Shown: positions 24,638 to 33,667, counted from the first letter of the stretch. The stretch: 37,914 bases of DNA from Nostoc linckia FACHB-104 (GCF_014696615.1 NZ_JACJQJ010000079.1:1-37914), one strand, 5' to 3'. The notes: generated from the letters alone by a model not told the origin. Translations and numbers: made by a program.

Positions 24638-24724
24638 GTTTGGTGTTTGGTAATGGGTAATTGGGAATTGGTAATTGGTGTTTGAGAGAGAACAGGTTAT
24701 TCTTTTGAATTTTGAATTGTTTTA

Positions 24725-24770
24725 TCCCCCTCATCTCCCTCATTTCCCTCATCTCCCTTATCTCCCAGTC
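24725..24770. repeat. Nonamer STRR (CTCATCTCC)
   Basis: About four nine-base units after surE, matching those at 16087-16131 and 19858-19893. They run up to the end of the convergent coiled-coil gene. Confidence 0.7.
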
Positions 24771-24775
24771 CCCAA

Positions 24776-25078
24776 TCACTCATCATCTGAACCTTGTAAC
24801 AGAATCATGAGTTTATCCAGAGTTTGTGTCAGTTGGCTGAGTTTTTGTAAGGAATCATCCTGAGATTCCGCCAAGGTTTGTACAGCATCACACAATGCAA
24901 AAATTTGATAGCCTTGTTGCTGTAGCTGCTTTCCTTGTTCTTCTACTTGTACACTGAGAGTCTCTAGTCTTTGCGCGAGACTCTCAATTGTCTCGGTTGT
25001 AGAAAGTACTGCTTCACCGATTTGTTCAACAATCGATTCTAAGCGAGTTATTTTAACTTCCACACTTGTTGAAACCAT
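24776..25078 (-). CDS. Small coiled-coil protein, unknown function
   Basis: A 100-residue protein that is almost all heptad-patterned helix (ITRLESIVEQIGEAVLSTTETIESLAQRLETLSVQVEEQGKQLQQQ, continuing to QLTQTLDKLMILL). No membrane segment and no catalytic motif. Likely a dimer or trimer former. The frame starts at a TTG (25105), but ATG 25078 is more likely. I do not recognise a family; low sequence complexity makes any homology claim unsafe. Confidence 0.6.
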   Translation of the reverse strand: MVSTSVEVKITRLESIVEQIGEAVLSTTETIESLAQRLETLSVQVEEQGKQLQQQGYQIFALCDAVQTLAESQDDSLQKLSQLTQTLDKLMILLQGSDDE

Positions 25079-25447
25079 TTTCTTTACCACCCCAATTTTG
25101 ATCAACCAATACCGTCATATCTTTACGGATATTGAATAATTTAATATACGCATTAACACCAGCTATCAGCCACGTTCTCAAAGATAATTGATAATCTTTA
25201 CGTATTTACTCGGTTGTTAATTCATGGAGAATTAACTTGATTCCGGATTGTAATAATTATTTATTCAAATTTCACTAGAGAGATTTAATCAACTTTATCC
25301 CAAAAATATAAAAAATCAGAATATCAGCGAGCTGATTAAAGATTAAGTAAATTTACGGGAAAATACAAATTTTCAACATACTTAAGTATATATTCAAATA
25401 AAGGTTAAGTAATTCTACTTTTATTTACCTAGGTATTAGGCGGGATC
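25079..25447. other. AT-rich divergent promoter region
   Basis: About 370 bases between two divergent genes. A hairpin AAAGAT / ATCTTT lies near 25180-25200. No convincing operator or small gene was found. Confidence 0.4.
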
Positions 25448-26125
25448 ATGCACCCCACACCCTCACATAGCATTGTTCACAGTGCCAATTTAAAAGCTTG
25501 GGAATTACAATTTATTCCTCACCCATCTTTAAAATCTAAATTTAAACGTTGTCTAGACATTTTAGGTAGCTTAGTTGGGCTATTGATTTTAGCAATTGTA
25601 TTTATACCAATAGCAATTGCTATCAAACTCGATAGTCCTGGGCCAATTTTCTTCGCACAAAAACGCTATGGGCTGCGAGGTAAACCATTTATAATCCGCA
25701 AATTTCGCTCAATGGTTACTAATGCAGAACATTTAAAGTCCCTAGTGAAAAATGAAGCAAAAGGACTCATATTTAAAAATCAAAATGATTTTCGAGTCAC
25801 TCAGGTAGGACGCTTTTTGAGACGTACTAGCTTAGATGAATTGCCTCAATTTTGGAATGTTCTCATCGGTGAAATGAGTTTAGTTGGTACACGTCCACCA
25901 ACTTATGATGAAGTAGTTAACTACACACCACGCCATTGGCAACGCTTAAATGTCAAACCAGGTTTGACTGGTGAATGGCAAGTGAACGGTCGTTCTCAAG
26001 TCACAGATTTTGAACAAATTGTTGATTTAGATCTGCGTTACCAAGAAAATTGGCATCTATTCTACGACTTATTCTTGATTGGAAAAACATTTTATGTCAT
26101 TTTCCATAGAGTCGGAGCCTGCTAA
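25448..26125 (+). CDS. Bacterial sugar (phospho)transferase, short type
   Basis: A 225-residue enzyme of the bacterial sugar transferase family (WcaJ/RfbP/PglC core), which joins a sugar-1-phosphate to undecaprenyl phosphate and so starts a repeat unit of exopolysaccharide or glycan. Seen: one hydrophobic re-entrant/membrane segment (DILGSLVGLLILAIVFIPIAIAIKLDSPGPIFFAQKRYGLRGKPFIIRKFRSMV), then FLRRTSLDELPQFWNVLIGEMSLVGTRPP with the catalytic DE pair, and WQRLNVKPGLTGEWQVNGRS. The N-terminal four-helix region of WcaJ-type proteins is missing, so it is a PglC-sized minimal form. No glycan gene cluster surrounds it. Confidence 0.88.
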   Translation: MHPTPSHSIVHSANLKAWELQFIPHPSLKSKFKRCLDILGSLVGLLILAIVFIPIAIAIKLDSPGPIFFAQKRYGLRGKPFIIRKFRSMVTNAEHLKSLVKNEAKGLIFKNQNDFRVTQVGRFLRRTSLDELPQFWNVLIGEMSLVGTRPPTYDEVVNYTPRHWQRLNVKPGLTGEWQVNGRSQVTDFEQIVDLDLRYQENWHLFYDLFLIGKTFYVIFHRVGAC

Positions 26126-26203
26126 TTTTCAGCTAGTATGTAAAAGTTCTCAGTCCTTCAGTAGCACCTAAAACATGAACATATTTTTTAGGTGCTACTC
26201 GCT

Positions 26204-26854
26204 TTAGCCTAGGAATGAAAAAATTACAGAGTGAAATGTATTGCTCAAAAATGCCATACTGATGGCACAAACAGCTAATCCTACGAAACCAATTTTATTT
26301 AGTAACATAGGGTAAATTTCTCTGGCACTCATTATTACTGCACATTGAGTTACAGTAATGCCCAGTACGTAAATAATTAAGGGCAGTATTTCTGTATTAA
26401 TGATAGATTCAGCACCAGCATAACCGTGAAATAAGCCTGCGATCGCACCCAGCACTGAAAGTAACAGCCAATTCGGTTGAATTGACATGATTAACATAGC
26501 GCCAATAGCGATAGTGGAAGCTGCAATTCCGATTTCTGCACCTACTAAATTTACATAGAACAGATGAATCACTGTCCCCAACACTGAAGCTGACAAAAAA
26601 GATGCAGCAATCAACGCACCACGATTCATCCCAGCACAGAATAAGCCAATGGCTAAAAGGCTAGCCAGACTATTTAAACTAACTACCGGATCTGCGATTC
26701 CCCAAAGCAAGCCTTCCCAGCAATTAGAAATTGACTGATGAATCGGCAATCCACTCAAGGAACACAGTAAGCTGAGTAATATTAAAGCTGCGATCGCTCC
26801 AGCATGACGACGCTTTAAGGCTGTAGCAGATGTTGATAACTCAATTGTTAACAT
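26204..26854 (-). CDS. HupE/UreJ-family membrane protein with altered metal motif
   Basis: A 216-residue polytopic protein of the HupE/UreJ family (Ni/Co uptake). It keeps SVLGTVIHLFYVNLVGAEI and GLFHGYAGAES, both family hallmarks. The first metal motif, normally HPxxGxDH in G-x-x-HP-V-I-G-L-DH, reads ADPVVSLNS: His is Asp, Asp is Asn, and the second His is Ser. The His-rich start of the mature protein is also absent. So metal transport may be lost or changed. TTG 26857 and ATG 26854 overlap; the ATG is taken. A short hairpin (TACCAAA / TTTGGTA, 26862-26882) lies just upstream. No hydrogenase or urease genes are nearby. Confidence 0.75.
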   Translation of the reverse strand: MLTIELSTSATALKRRHAGAIAALILLSLLCSLSGLPIHQSISNCWEGLLWGIADPVVSLNSLASLLAIGLFCAGMNRGALIAASFLSASVLGTVIHLFYVNLVGAEIGIAASTIAIGAMLIMSIQPNWLLLSVLGAIAGLFHGYAGAESIINTEILPLIIYVLGITVTQCAVIMSAREIYPMLLNKIGFVGLAVCAISMAFLSNTFHSVIFSFLG

Positions 26855-26978
26855 CAATTTATACCAAATAAATTTTTTGGTACTTTATATTGCCCAAATT
26901 TCTCTAAAAGTTAACATGGCATTTATAAAATTCTCTCCACTTTCCGTAATATTACGGTCTTGGCGTACCAGAAAATAG

Positions 26979-27056
26979 AGCTTGGTCATAAAGGGACAAG
27001 GGAGCAGAGAGATCAGCGAACAAATTCTCATTACCAATTACCCATTACCAAATACC
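26979..27056. repeat. STRR remnant (GGGACAAG, ATTACCA)
   Basis: Degenerate ACAAGGGA and TTACCAA/TTACCCA units, of the same kinds as in the 3721-3850 block. It touches the stop of the histidine kinase gene. Confidence 0.5.
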
Positions 27057-28499
27057 TTACAACTGTTCAATCGGAGACCTCATCAAAATCGGAATCTGAA
27101 TTTGGAATTCTGTACCTTCATCTGGTACTGAAACGCAGCGAAAATGACCATTATGCATCTGAATAATTTGGTAACTTACTGACATTCCCAGACCCGTTCC
27201 CGAACCTACAGGTTTAGTAGTAAAAAATGGATCAAATACTTTTTGTCTGACCTCTTCAGTCATCCCACAACCATTATCAATAATCCTAATTATTATCTCA
27301 TCGCTATTTAAAGCTTCTGTAACAACAGTAATTTTTCCCTGATATGCATCTAAACCATTAATTGTTGTTTTCATTACTGCATTTATGGCATAAATAGCAT
27401 TATTTAAAATATACATAAATACCTGATTCAGTTGCCCAGGATAGCATTCGATTTTTGGCAAATCACCATATTGCTTGATCACTTGGATATCTGGTTTGCC
27501 AGCTTTACCTTTGAAGTGACTTTTTAAAAGTAGTAGTGTACTATCAATTCCATCATGAACATTAACTTGTTTGATTTCTGCTTCATCTAATCGCGAAAAA
27601 GTTCTTAAAGATTGAACTATTTCACTAATACGGTTTGCACCATTAGTCATAGAATACAAGACTCTGGGTAGGTCTTTTTGAATAAAATCTAAGTCAATCT
27701 CATCAGTATAATCTTGAATTTCTGTTGTAGGTTGAGAATACTTTTCTTGGTAAAGTGAAATCAAATTTATCAAGCTTTCAGCATATTCATTAGCAATAAT
27801 AGTATTGCCATAAATAAAATTCACTGGATTATTGATTTCGTGGGCAACACCTGCAACTAATTGTCCCAGAGAAGACATTTTTTCAGTTTGCACTAATTGT
27901 GCTTGAGTATTAGCTAGTTTCTGAAGTGCAATTTGCAACTTTGCAGCTTGCTCTTGAGCTACAGCAGCATTTTCTTGAGATTGTGTCATAGCTGCTTTTA
28001 ATTCAGATGTCCGTTCTTCTACTCTAATTTCTAACTCTTGTTTGGCTTTTAAAAGGGCTTCTTCTACCGCTTTTCTTTCAATAATTTCCATTTTAAGTTG
28101 AGAGTTAGCTGCTTCTAATTGGGCTGGGCTTGGTAAAGCTAATGCTTGGGGAACAATTGGTACCAAAATAATAGCAGTGTAAACCGAAACTGCAGCTGTA
28201 AAAAATTTGATAGCGCCAGATAACCAATAAGTTGGATGCCATAGCGTCCACACTTCCATCACATGAGTTGTACCGCAAGAAACAATAAATGTTCCAAATA
28301 ATAAAAGTATCCATTTGAATGGGAAATCCTCTCGTTTCTGTGCAAAGTAAACAAGAGTAATAGGGATAGAATAATAAGCTATGGCAATTAAAGAATCAGA
28401 TATAATGTGCAACCACACTAATTTCGGTTGCCAAAGATAGCAATGACCATGTGGGATAAATAAGCCATCACCAAAAAAGCTTTGCAATAATTCCAGCAT
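27057..28499 (-). CDS. Histidine kinase with ethylene-receptor-type membrane domain
   Basis: A 480-residue sensor kinase. The N-terminal 120 residues form three membrane helices like the ethylene-binding domain of plant ETR1: LHIISDSLIAIAYYSIPI, then FPFKWILLLFGTFIVSCGTTH and a third segment. D35, Y42, C75 and H79 line up with D25, Y32, C65 and H69 of ETR1, the copper/ethylene-site residues, at a constant offset of ten. A long coiled coil follows (about 125-205), then the phosphoacceptor H220 in GVAHEINNPVNF, and an HATPase domain with N box YILNNAIYAI, DNGCGM and GTGLGMSVS. No PAS, GAF or receiver domain is present, unlike SynEtr1 of Synechocystis. No partner regulator lies nearby. Whether it binds ethylene is an inference. 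Confidence 0.85.
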   Translation of the reverse strand: MLELLQSFFGDGLFIPHGHCYLWQPKLVWLHIISDSLIAIAYYSIPITLVYFAQKREDFPFKWILLLFGTFIVSCGTTHVMEVWTLWHPTYWLSGAIKFFTAAVSVYTAIILVPIVPQALALPSPAQLEAANSQLKMEIIERKAVEEALLKAKQELEIRVEERTSELKAAMTQSQENAAVAQEQAAKLQIALQKLANTQAQLVQTEKMSSLGQLVAGVAHEINNPVNFIYGNTIIANEYAESLINLISLYQEKYSQPTTEIQDYTDEIDLDFIQKDLPRVLYSMTNGANRISEIVQSLRTFSRLDEAEIKQVNVHDGIDSTLLLLKSHFKGKAGKPDIQVIKQYGDLPKIECYPGQLNQVFMYILNNAIYAINAVMKTTINGLDAYQGKITVVTEALNSDEIIIRIIDNGCGMTEEVRQKVFDPFFTTKPVGSGTGLGMSVSYQIIQMHNGHFRCVSVPDEGTEFQIQIPILMRSPIEQL

Positions 28500-28589
28500 T
28501 GATGTGCTACTGAGTATAATTTATTGTCTACATTTCACACAAATTATATGCCCACTAAAGAAAATTGTCTTTTAGTTATCTGAAATAGC

Positions 28590-28615
28590 GTGTGTTGTCG
28601 CGTAGCGCAACACAC
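28590..28615. repeat. GTGTGTTG palindrome
   Basis: An 8-base stem GTGTGTTG / CAACACAC with a 10-base loop (TCGCGTAGCG), a variant of the dispersed GGTGCGTTA-type palindrome at 6112. It sits about 90 bases upstream of the kinase start. Confidence 0.55.
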
Positions 28616-28656
28616 CAAAAGCTGACTAACACAGCAATTTTGTGCCTTAGTACCAA

Positions 28657-28739
28657 TTCAATACTTGTCGGTTAAGGGAAAAAAGGGTAATGGGAAAAGG
28701 AAAAGAAAAAACCTTTAACCTTTTCCCCAAACCCAATTT
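28657..28739 (-). repeat. Intergenic hairpin repeat, copy B
   Basis: Inverted relative of the element at 11523-11616: shared CAATACTTGTCGGTTAAGGG, then AAGAAAAAACCTTTAACC, then TTTTCCCCAAACC, with small gaps between. It lies about 100 bases past the end of the WD40-kinase gene on that gene's strand and may work as its terminator. Confidence 0.6.
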
Positions 28740-28841
28740 TGGGTTCAAAATGCTTAACCTAGTAGTATTGAGTAGCAATTTATTTCATTCCACAGCGGTT
28801 GCTTTAATAGCAGAAAACCCTGAAAGCTTCGTTGATAAGCT

Positions 28842-30872
28842 TTAATTGGCTGTTTCTTTATTTTGAGATAAATGCCAAATCTTAATAATATTATCAGCGC
28901 TACCACCGCTAGCAATAGTTTTACCATCAGGGCTGATTGCCACAGAATAAATATAACCAGAATCTCGCTTCAAAGTCCGAATTTCTTTCCCTGTTGTTGT
29001 ATTCCATAATTTGATAGTGTTATCGCTACTACCACTGACAACAGTAAAATTATTTGCTGTTTTGCTATCTTCTACTTTAGGTATATAAACTACAGAATTT
29101 ACCTTATCTTTATGACCTTTTAAAGTGCGAATTGCCTCTCCTGTTACCAAATTCCATAATTTAATTGACTTATCTTTACTACCACTAGCTAAAGTCATAC
29201 CATCGGGGCTAAAGGCTACAGAAATAATTAATTCTGAATGTCCTACAAAAGTCCGAATTTCTTTTCCAGTCGCCACGTTCCAGAGTTTAATTTTTTTGTC
29301 CCAACTACCACTAGCCAGGGTACTGCCATCGGGACTAAAAGCTACAGATGAAACTGCTTGTGTATGTCCTTTCAAAGTGCGAATTAGTTGACCATTGGAG
29401 AGATTCCACAGGTTAATTGTCTTGTCTATACTGCTACTGGCTAGAGTTTTGCCATCCGGACTAAAAGCCACAGATGAAATTCCTTCAGTATGCCCTTTAA
29501 AGGTGTTAATTTCCTCTCCATTAGCAAGATTCCAAAGTTTAATAGTCTTATCTGCACTACCACTAGCTAAGGTTTTACCATCTGGACTAAAAGCAACAGC
29601 CCAAATCCATTTTTTGTGTCCTTTGAGAGTACTAATTTTCTGATTTGTTTTCAGATTCCAAACTTTAATTGTATTGTCATCACTACCACTAGCTAAAGTC
29701 ATACCATCACTAGCAAAGGCTACAGCATTAACATCGCTAGCATGACCTTTGAGAGTTGTAGGTTGGTCAGAATTTTCTGTAATGTTTGCCGGTTGACTAG
29801 GGTTAGCGAATCTAGTTACTTCTTGGGAACGAGATTGTAAATACCAAATTCCTCCTAATCCCAGCAGCAAAATAGCAGTATTAATTAATAACCGATGTTT
29901 AAGATAGAAGCTTTGGGTAGGGGAAGAAGGTTCAATGATAGTTGGTGGTGGTACTAGGGAAGGCTTATGTGTTAAGTCTTGGATCACTTCATCAGCAGAA
30001 TGATAACGCTGGTGAATTTCTGTTTTTAGCAGTTTATCTAGAACAAGATCCACATTTACATTTGAAGCTACTCCATCCCTATCCTGATTTGCTAAATACT
30101 CGTGCCAAGAATTAACCCAACTGTACCCCTTTTGCATCCACAGTTGAGAGGGACGAATCCCACTGAGTAAATGAAAGCAAGTTACACCCAAACTGAATAA
30201 ATCACTGGACGGATAAGCTTTACCATCCTGCATTTGTTCAATAGGAGTATAACCATGTGAGCCAATGGTTGTGCCAATTTGAGTATGTACTGTTGCTGTT
30301 AATTGCTTTGAGGAACCAAAATCAATCAAAACTAATCGCCCATCACTTTGACGACGAATAATATTTTGTGGTTTGATGTCTCGATGAATTACGCCGCGCT
30401 CATGAATAAACTTGAGAATGGGAAGTAAATCTAGTAAAAGTTCAACAATTTTACTTTTGTTATAAGTTACCCCTGTTCGTAATTCCTGTAGTAAATTCTG
30501 TCCATTGATATACTGCTGTACTAAAAATAGATAATTATCTTGTTCAAAGTATGCTAAAAGTGTAGGAATTTGCGGATGTTCCCCTAATTTCTGCAGTTGT
30601 TTGGCTTCATCTTTAAATAGCTCAACTGCTTTCTTTAATGTAGAAGTATCCTGTATTTTAGGTGCAAATTGTTTAACTACGCACCATTCGTTTAGCTTAT
30701 CCGCATCTTCCGCTAGATAGGTTCTACCAAATCCTCCTTCATCAGATAGTACTTTAATTACACGATAACGGCCCCTTAAAAGTGATATCAATGGATGATT
30801 ACAACTCAGGCAAACTTCTTGCCGATCTGGATTTTGAGGATTGGGGCAATCGGGATTCAGACAGCAGATCAT
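28842..30872 (-). CDS. Membrane Ser/Thr protein kinase with C-terminal WD40 propeller
   Basis: A 676-residue fusion. The N-terminus (1-33) has a Cys-rich zinc-ribbon-like motif (C3, C4, C9, C21, C24). A Hanks-type kinase domain follows (about 37-300): glycine loop SDEGGFGRTYLAE, ATP-binding Lys in VVKQF, catalytic HRDIKPQN, DFG as IDFGSSK, and GYTPIEQMQ. One membrane helix (NTAILLLGLGGIWYL, about 330-345) then leads to seven WD40 blades of about 42 residues (SPDGKTLASGSADKTIKLWN type), which would form one beta-propeller. The membrane helix puts the kinase in the cytoplasm and the propeller outside, so it probably acts as a sensor. Cys-motif kinases of this sort (SpkB-like) are known in cyanobacteria. 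A close paralogue lies at 33668. Confidence 0.9.
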   Translation of the reverse strand: MICCLNPDCPNPQNPDRQEVCLSCNHPLISLLRGRYRVIKVLSDEGGFGRTYLAEDADKLNEWCVVKQFAPKIQDTSTLKKAVELFKDEAKQLQKLGEHPQIPTLLAYFEQDNYLFLVQQYINGQNLLQELRTGVTYNKSKIVELLLDLLPILKFIHERGVIHRDIKPQNIIRRQSDGRLVLIDFGSSKQLTATVHTQIGTTIGSHGYTPIEQMQDGKAYPSSDLFSLGVTCFHLLSGIRPSQLWMQKGYSWVNSWHEYLANQDRDGVASNVNVDLVLDKLLKTEIHQRYHSADEVIQDLTHKPSLVPPPTIIEPSSPTQSFYLKHRLLINTAILLLGLGGIWYLQSRSQEVTRFANPSQPANITENSDQPTTLKGHASDVNAVAFASDGMTLASGSDDNTIKVWNLKTNQKISTLKGHKKWIWAVAFSPDGKTLASGSADKTIKLWNLANGEEINTFKGHTEGISSVAFSPDGKTLASSSIDKTINLWNLSNGQLIRTLKGHTQAVSSVAFSPDGSTLASGSWDKKIKLWNVATGKEIRTFVGHSELIISVAFSPDGMTLASGSKDKSIKLWNLVTGEAIRTLKGHKDKVNSVVYIPKVEDSKTANNFTVVSGSSDNTIKLWNTTTGKEIRTLKRDSGYIYSVAISPDGKTIASGGSADNIIKIWHLSQNKETAN

Positions 30873-31214
30873 ACTGGAAACCCATCTGCAGTTTGTGTAT
30901 ATATTAATTCATGACATCTAATTTTGCTATTAAGTTGCCAAAATTATTTTTTTGCAATCAGAAAGTAATCTATAAGTAACTTAGCAATTTAGAATTAAAA
31001 AATAAATTCTTTTTAGAGTACTACCAGCAGCATCCTCAATGCTGAATTATAGCTGGTTGTGGATGAGCATATATACTCTCAATATTTCAGGGTGAACCAA
31101 TTTTGCATTTTGAATGGATTATACCGTTCAGATTTTTTCGGTTGGGCAATGATTTTTAGATCATGTGTAGTGCCTACCCTAAGCTTATTGAGACAATAAA
31201 TGAGGAGTGAAAAG
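30873..31214. other. Divergent promoter region with a hairpin
   Basis: About 340 bases between divergent genes. ACCAGC (31023-31028) pairs with GCTGGT (31052-31057), with an inner AGCAT / ATGCT hairpin (31029-31043). GAGGAG at 31202-31207 is the ribosome binding site of the next gene. Nothing else stands out. Confidence 0.4.
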
Positions 31215-32471
31215 ATGCTAGAAAAAAATCATAAAAAATATCTTTTGCGATCGCACTTAGGTGTAATTTTTTCCCTGAGTAGTAGCTTGTTACTAACCAG
31301 TTATTCTCTTCCCTTGGGTGCTTTAACAATTCCCGAATCTACAGTAAGATTTACCATTGCTAAAACACCAGACGAAAGGCAACCAGAAGCTGTAGAACAA
31401 GGAATTGAACAGATTCCTACTACTCCACCACCTGCATCTTCTTCACAACCTAAGCAACCTATTGATTCACCCATACCTCCACGTGTACCGCCTTCCACCA
31501 CAAATTCTGTACCAGCGCCTACTTCTAAGCCTAGCCCATCTCAACCAGTAGATACCGCACCAGCACCTACTTCTAAGCCTAGTCCATCTCAACCAGTAGA
31601 TACTACACCAGCACCTACTCCCAATCCTTCTAGACCTACGAATTCAGGGACAACCCCTCAACCCTCTAATAATGGTTCTACCCGTCCTAGCCCAAGCGGT
31701 TATCAACCCAGGACTCAACCATCGACAGGTAACAGGCCAAATCGTCAGCCAGCACCAGTTTCTCTACCCAAAAACCTGAATTACAAGCCAATTAACTTTG
31801 TAGATTTCGCCTTTGGTATTTTAGGTAAAGGTGATTTTCAGTCTCAAGGTAGATACTTTCACTTCTACCAATTTGAAGGGAGAGAAAACCAACTGATCCA
31901 AATTCGCCTAGGTGGTAGTACTGATACACGCCGTTCCAATAACTTGAGTCTTACTCCTTATATGTTTCTGCTTGACCCTGATAATAATGTTATTGTCAAA
32001 CGCAGTAGCGCTCAGGTAACAGGTGGGATTAAAGATGCATTTGTATTTGTTAGGCTACCTGTTCAAGGTACATATACAATAGCTGTTACTAGTAGCAACC
32101 CAGGAGATACAGGCCGCTATAGCTTAGCACTTAGAAATGACAGAGCTAGCTATAATTTAGACGAATCTGGCGAACTAACAGCTCAAAGCCTTACCCTTAA
32201 GCAAAATAAAAGCCCCTACAATATTTCTAAGTTTGAGGGGAAAAAAGATCAGCTAGTTAGTATTCGTGTAGATAGCGTCTTTGAAGAATTTTCTCCTTAT
32301 CTAGTCTTATTAAATTCTCAAGGAAAAATTGTTGCTGCGGATAATGCCAAAGATGGTAAGTATAGCGCCCTGATTGACCGAGCAAGGCTACCTGGAGATG
32401 ATACTTACTATGTTGTAGTAGTTTCTGCTAATCCCCAACAACGTGGTAGATATCGCTTGACGATGTATTAA
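31215..32471 (+). CDS. Exported Pro-rich protein with PPC domains
   Basis: A 418-residue protein. A signal peptide (LGVIFSLSSSLLLTSYSLPLGALT) is followed by a Pro/Ser/Thr-rich linker (about 45-190) containing a 16-residue tandem repeat PAPTSKPSPSQPVDT, and then two bacterial pre-peptidase C-terminal (PPC) domains: residues about 205-315 (GKGDFQSQGRYFHFYQFEGRENQLIQIRL ... GTYTIAVTSSNPGDTGRYSLAL) and about 325-418 (same pattern, ending in GRYRLTMY). No protease domain is present, so it probably binds or scaffolds at the cell surface. GAGGAG (31202-31207) is seven bases before ATG 31215, which is preferred to the in-frame ATG 31200. It is the only plus-strand gene in the kinase cluster. Confidence 0.8.
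   Translation: MLEKNHKKYLLRSHLGVIFSLSSSLLLTSYSLPLGALTIPESTVRFTIAKTPDERQPEAVEQGIEQIPTTPPPASSSQPKQPIDSPIPPRVPPSTTNSVPAPTSKPSPSQPVDTAPAPTSKPSPSQPVDTTPAPTPNPSRPTNSGTTPQPSNNGSTRPSPSGYQPRTQPSTGNRPNRQPAPVSLPKNLNYKPINFVDFAFGILGKGDFQSQGRYFHFYQFEGRENQLIQIRLGGSTDTRRSNNLSLTPYMFLLDPDNNVIVKRSSAQVTGGIKDAFVFVRLPVQGTYTIAVTSSNPGDTGRYSLALRNDRASYNLDESGELTAQSLTLKQNKSPYNISKFEGKKDQLVSIRVDSVFEEFSPYLVLLNSQGKIVAADNAKDGKYSALIDRARLPGDDTYYVVVVSANPQQRGRYRLTMY
31512..31625 (+). repeat. 48-bp in-frame tandem repeat
   Basis: Units start at 31512, 31560 and 31608 (third partial). The first two differ at a few bases only. They code the PAPTSKPSPSQPVDT linker repeat, a sign of recent length change by slippage or recombination. 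Confidence 0.8.
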
Positions 32472-32540
32472 GGGACTGGGGATTGGGGATTGGGCAAAAA
32501 TATCAAACACCCAACACCCAAACCCAACCAAAATAACTTT

Positions 32541-33563
32541 CTACTGTATTACTGGCCAAACTTTAATAGTGGTGTCTTTACTAGCACTAACAACAGTCTT
32601 TCCATCTGGGTTAAAGGCTACAGCCCAAATTTTGCTCTTATGCCCTGTTAAAGTCTGTATTTCTTGCTTTTCTGGCACATTCCATACTCTAACAGTACCA
32701 TCCCAACCACCACTCACTAGGTGTTTACTATCGGCACTGAAGGCTACAGACCAAACTCTTTTGTTGTCACCCCTGAGGGTAGTAATTTCTCTGCCTGTTG
32801 AGGCATTCCACAGTTTGATTGTGCCATCCCAGCTACCACTAGCCACGGTTTTACCATCTGGACTCATAGCTACTGAATTAACTACATCAGTATGCCCGCT
32901 GAGGGTATGTATAACTTCTCCATTTGAGAGATTCCACAGTTTGATATTCTTATCAAAATGATTACTACTAGCAATCGTGTTCCCATCTGGGCTAAAAGCT
33001 ACAGAATTAAATATGTCGCACTGTCCTTTGAGTGTACGTATAACTTCTCCAGTTGCTACATCCCAAACCTTGAGGGTTTGATCCCAACTACCACTTGCCA
33101 ACTTAGTGCCATCTTGGCTGAAGGATACAGATTCAATAGATAAGATATGTCCTTTGAGAGTGCGAATTTCTCTGCCACTAGCTACATCCCATAACTTAAT
33201 CGTCTTATCCAAACTACCACTAGCAAGAGTTTTACCATCTGGGCTAAATACTACGGAATTTACCCAGTTACTATGACCTTCTAGGGTACGGATTTCTTTG
33301 CCAGTAGCTAAATTCCACAGTTTGATATCATTATCTGTGCTTACACTAGCCAAGATTTTTCCATCGGGGCTGACAGCAACGCCCTTTACCGATCCAGAAT
33401 TTCCTTTGAGAGTTAAGACATCTGATGCTGGTAACTTGGGAGAAGATGTCTCGCCGGTTGCGGATGAGGGGACTTCCGAATATAACACTCCCCCAACTCC
33501 CGAAAGCAGGAAGACTGTGGCTGTTAAGACTCGCAGTGCGGAGTTAGTTTTATTTACAGACAT
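32541..33563 (-). CDS. Exported or membrane-anchored seven-bladed WD40 protein
   Basis: A 340-residue protein. A hydrophobic N-terminal segment (ALRVLTATVFLLSGVGGVLYSEV, about 9-31) serves as signal or anchor; a short linker leads to seven WD40 repeats of about 42 residues that make one propeller. Repeats keep the pattern SPDGKTLASGS-D-TIKLWD; blade 4 has an inserted residue (SSNHFDKNIKLWN). The hydrophobic segment and blades resemble the region after the kinase domain in the two neighbouring WD40 kinases, so it looks like a kinase-less derivative. GGGAG stands about eight bases before ATG 33563, which supports this start over the further upstream one at 33599. An STRR (32472-32520) follows the gene. 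Confidence 0.85.
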   Translation of the reverse strand: MSVNKTNSALRVLTATVFLLSGVGGVLYSEVPSSATGETSSPKLPASDVLTLKGNSGSVKGVAVSPDGKILASVSTDNDIKLWNLATGKEIRTLEGHSNWVNSVVFSPDGKTLASGSLDKTIKLWDVASGREIRTLKGHILSIESVSFSQDGTKLASGSWDQTLKVWDVATGEVIRTLKGQCDIFNSVAFSPDGNTIASSNHFDKNIKLWNLSNGEVIHTLSGHTDVVNSVAMSPDGKTVASGSWDGTIKLWNASTGREITTLRGDNKRVWSVAFSADSKHLVSGGWDGTVRVWNVPEKQEIQTLTGHKSKIWAVAFNPDGKTVVSASKDTTIKVWPVIQ

Positions 33564-33667
33564 CGCAGATCTCCCAGTGGCATTATCCTTATGCTGCACA
33601 ATATAGCAAGCATTTCGATAGAATTACTGACTGTATAAAATAGTATTATATTGTAAGCTCGGATTTT

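Noticed and set aside
29125-29643. Plus-strand frames opposite the WD40 repeats (also at 32569-32961 and 33906-34106)
   Set aside because: They are antisense shadows kept open by the regular codon pattern of the WD40 repeats.
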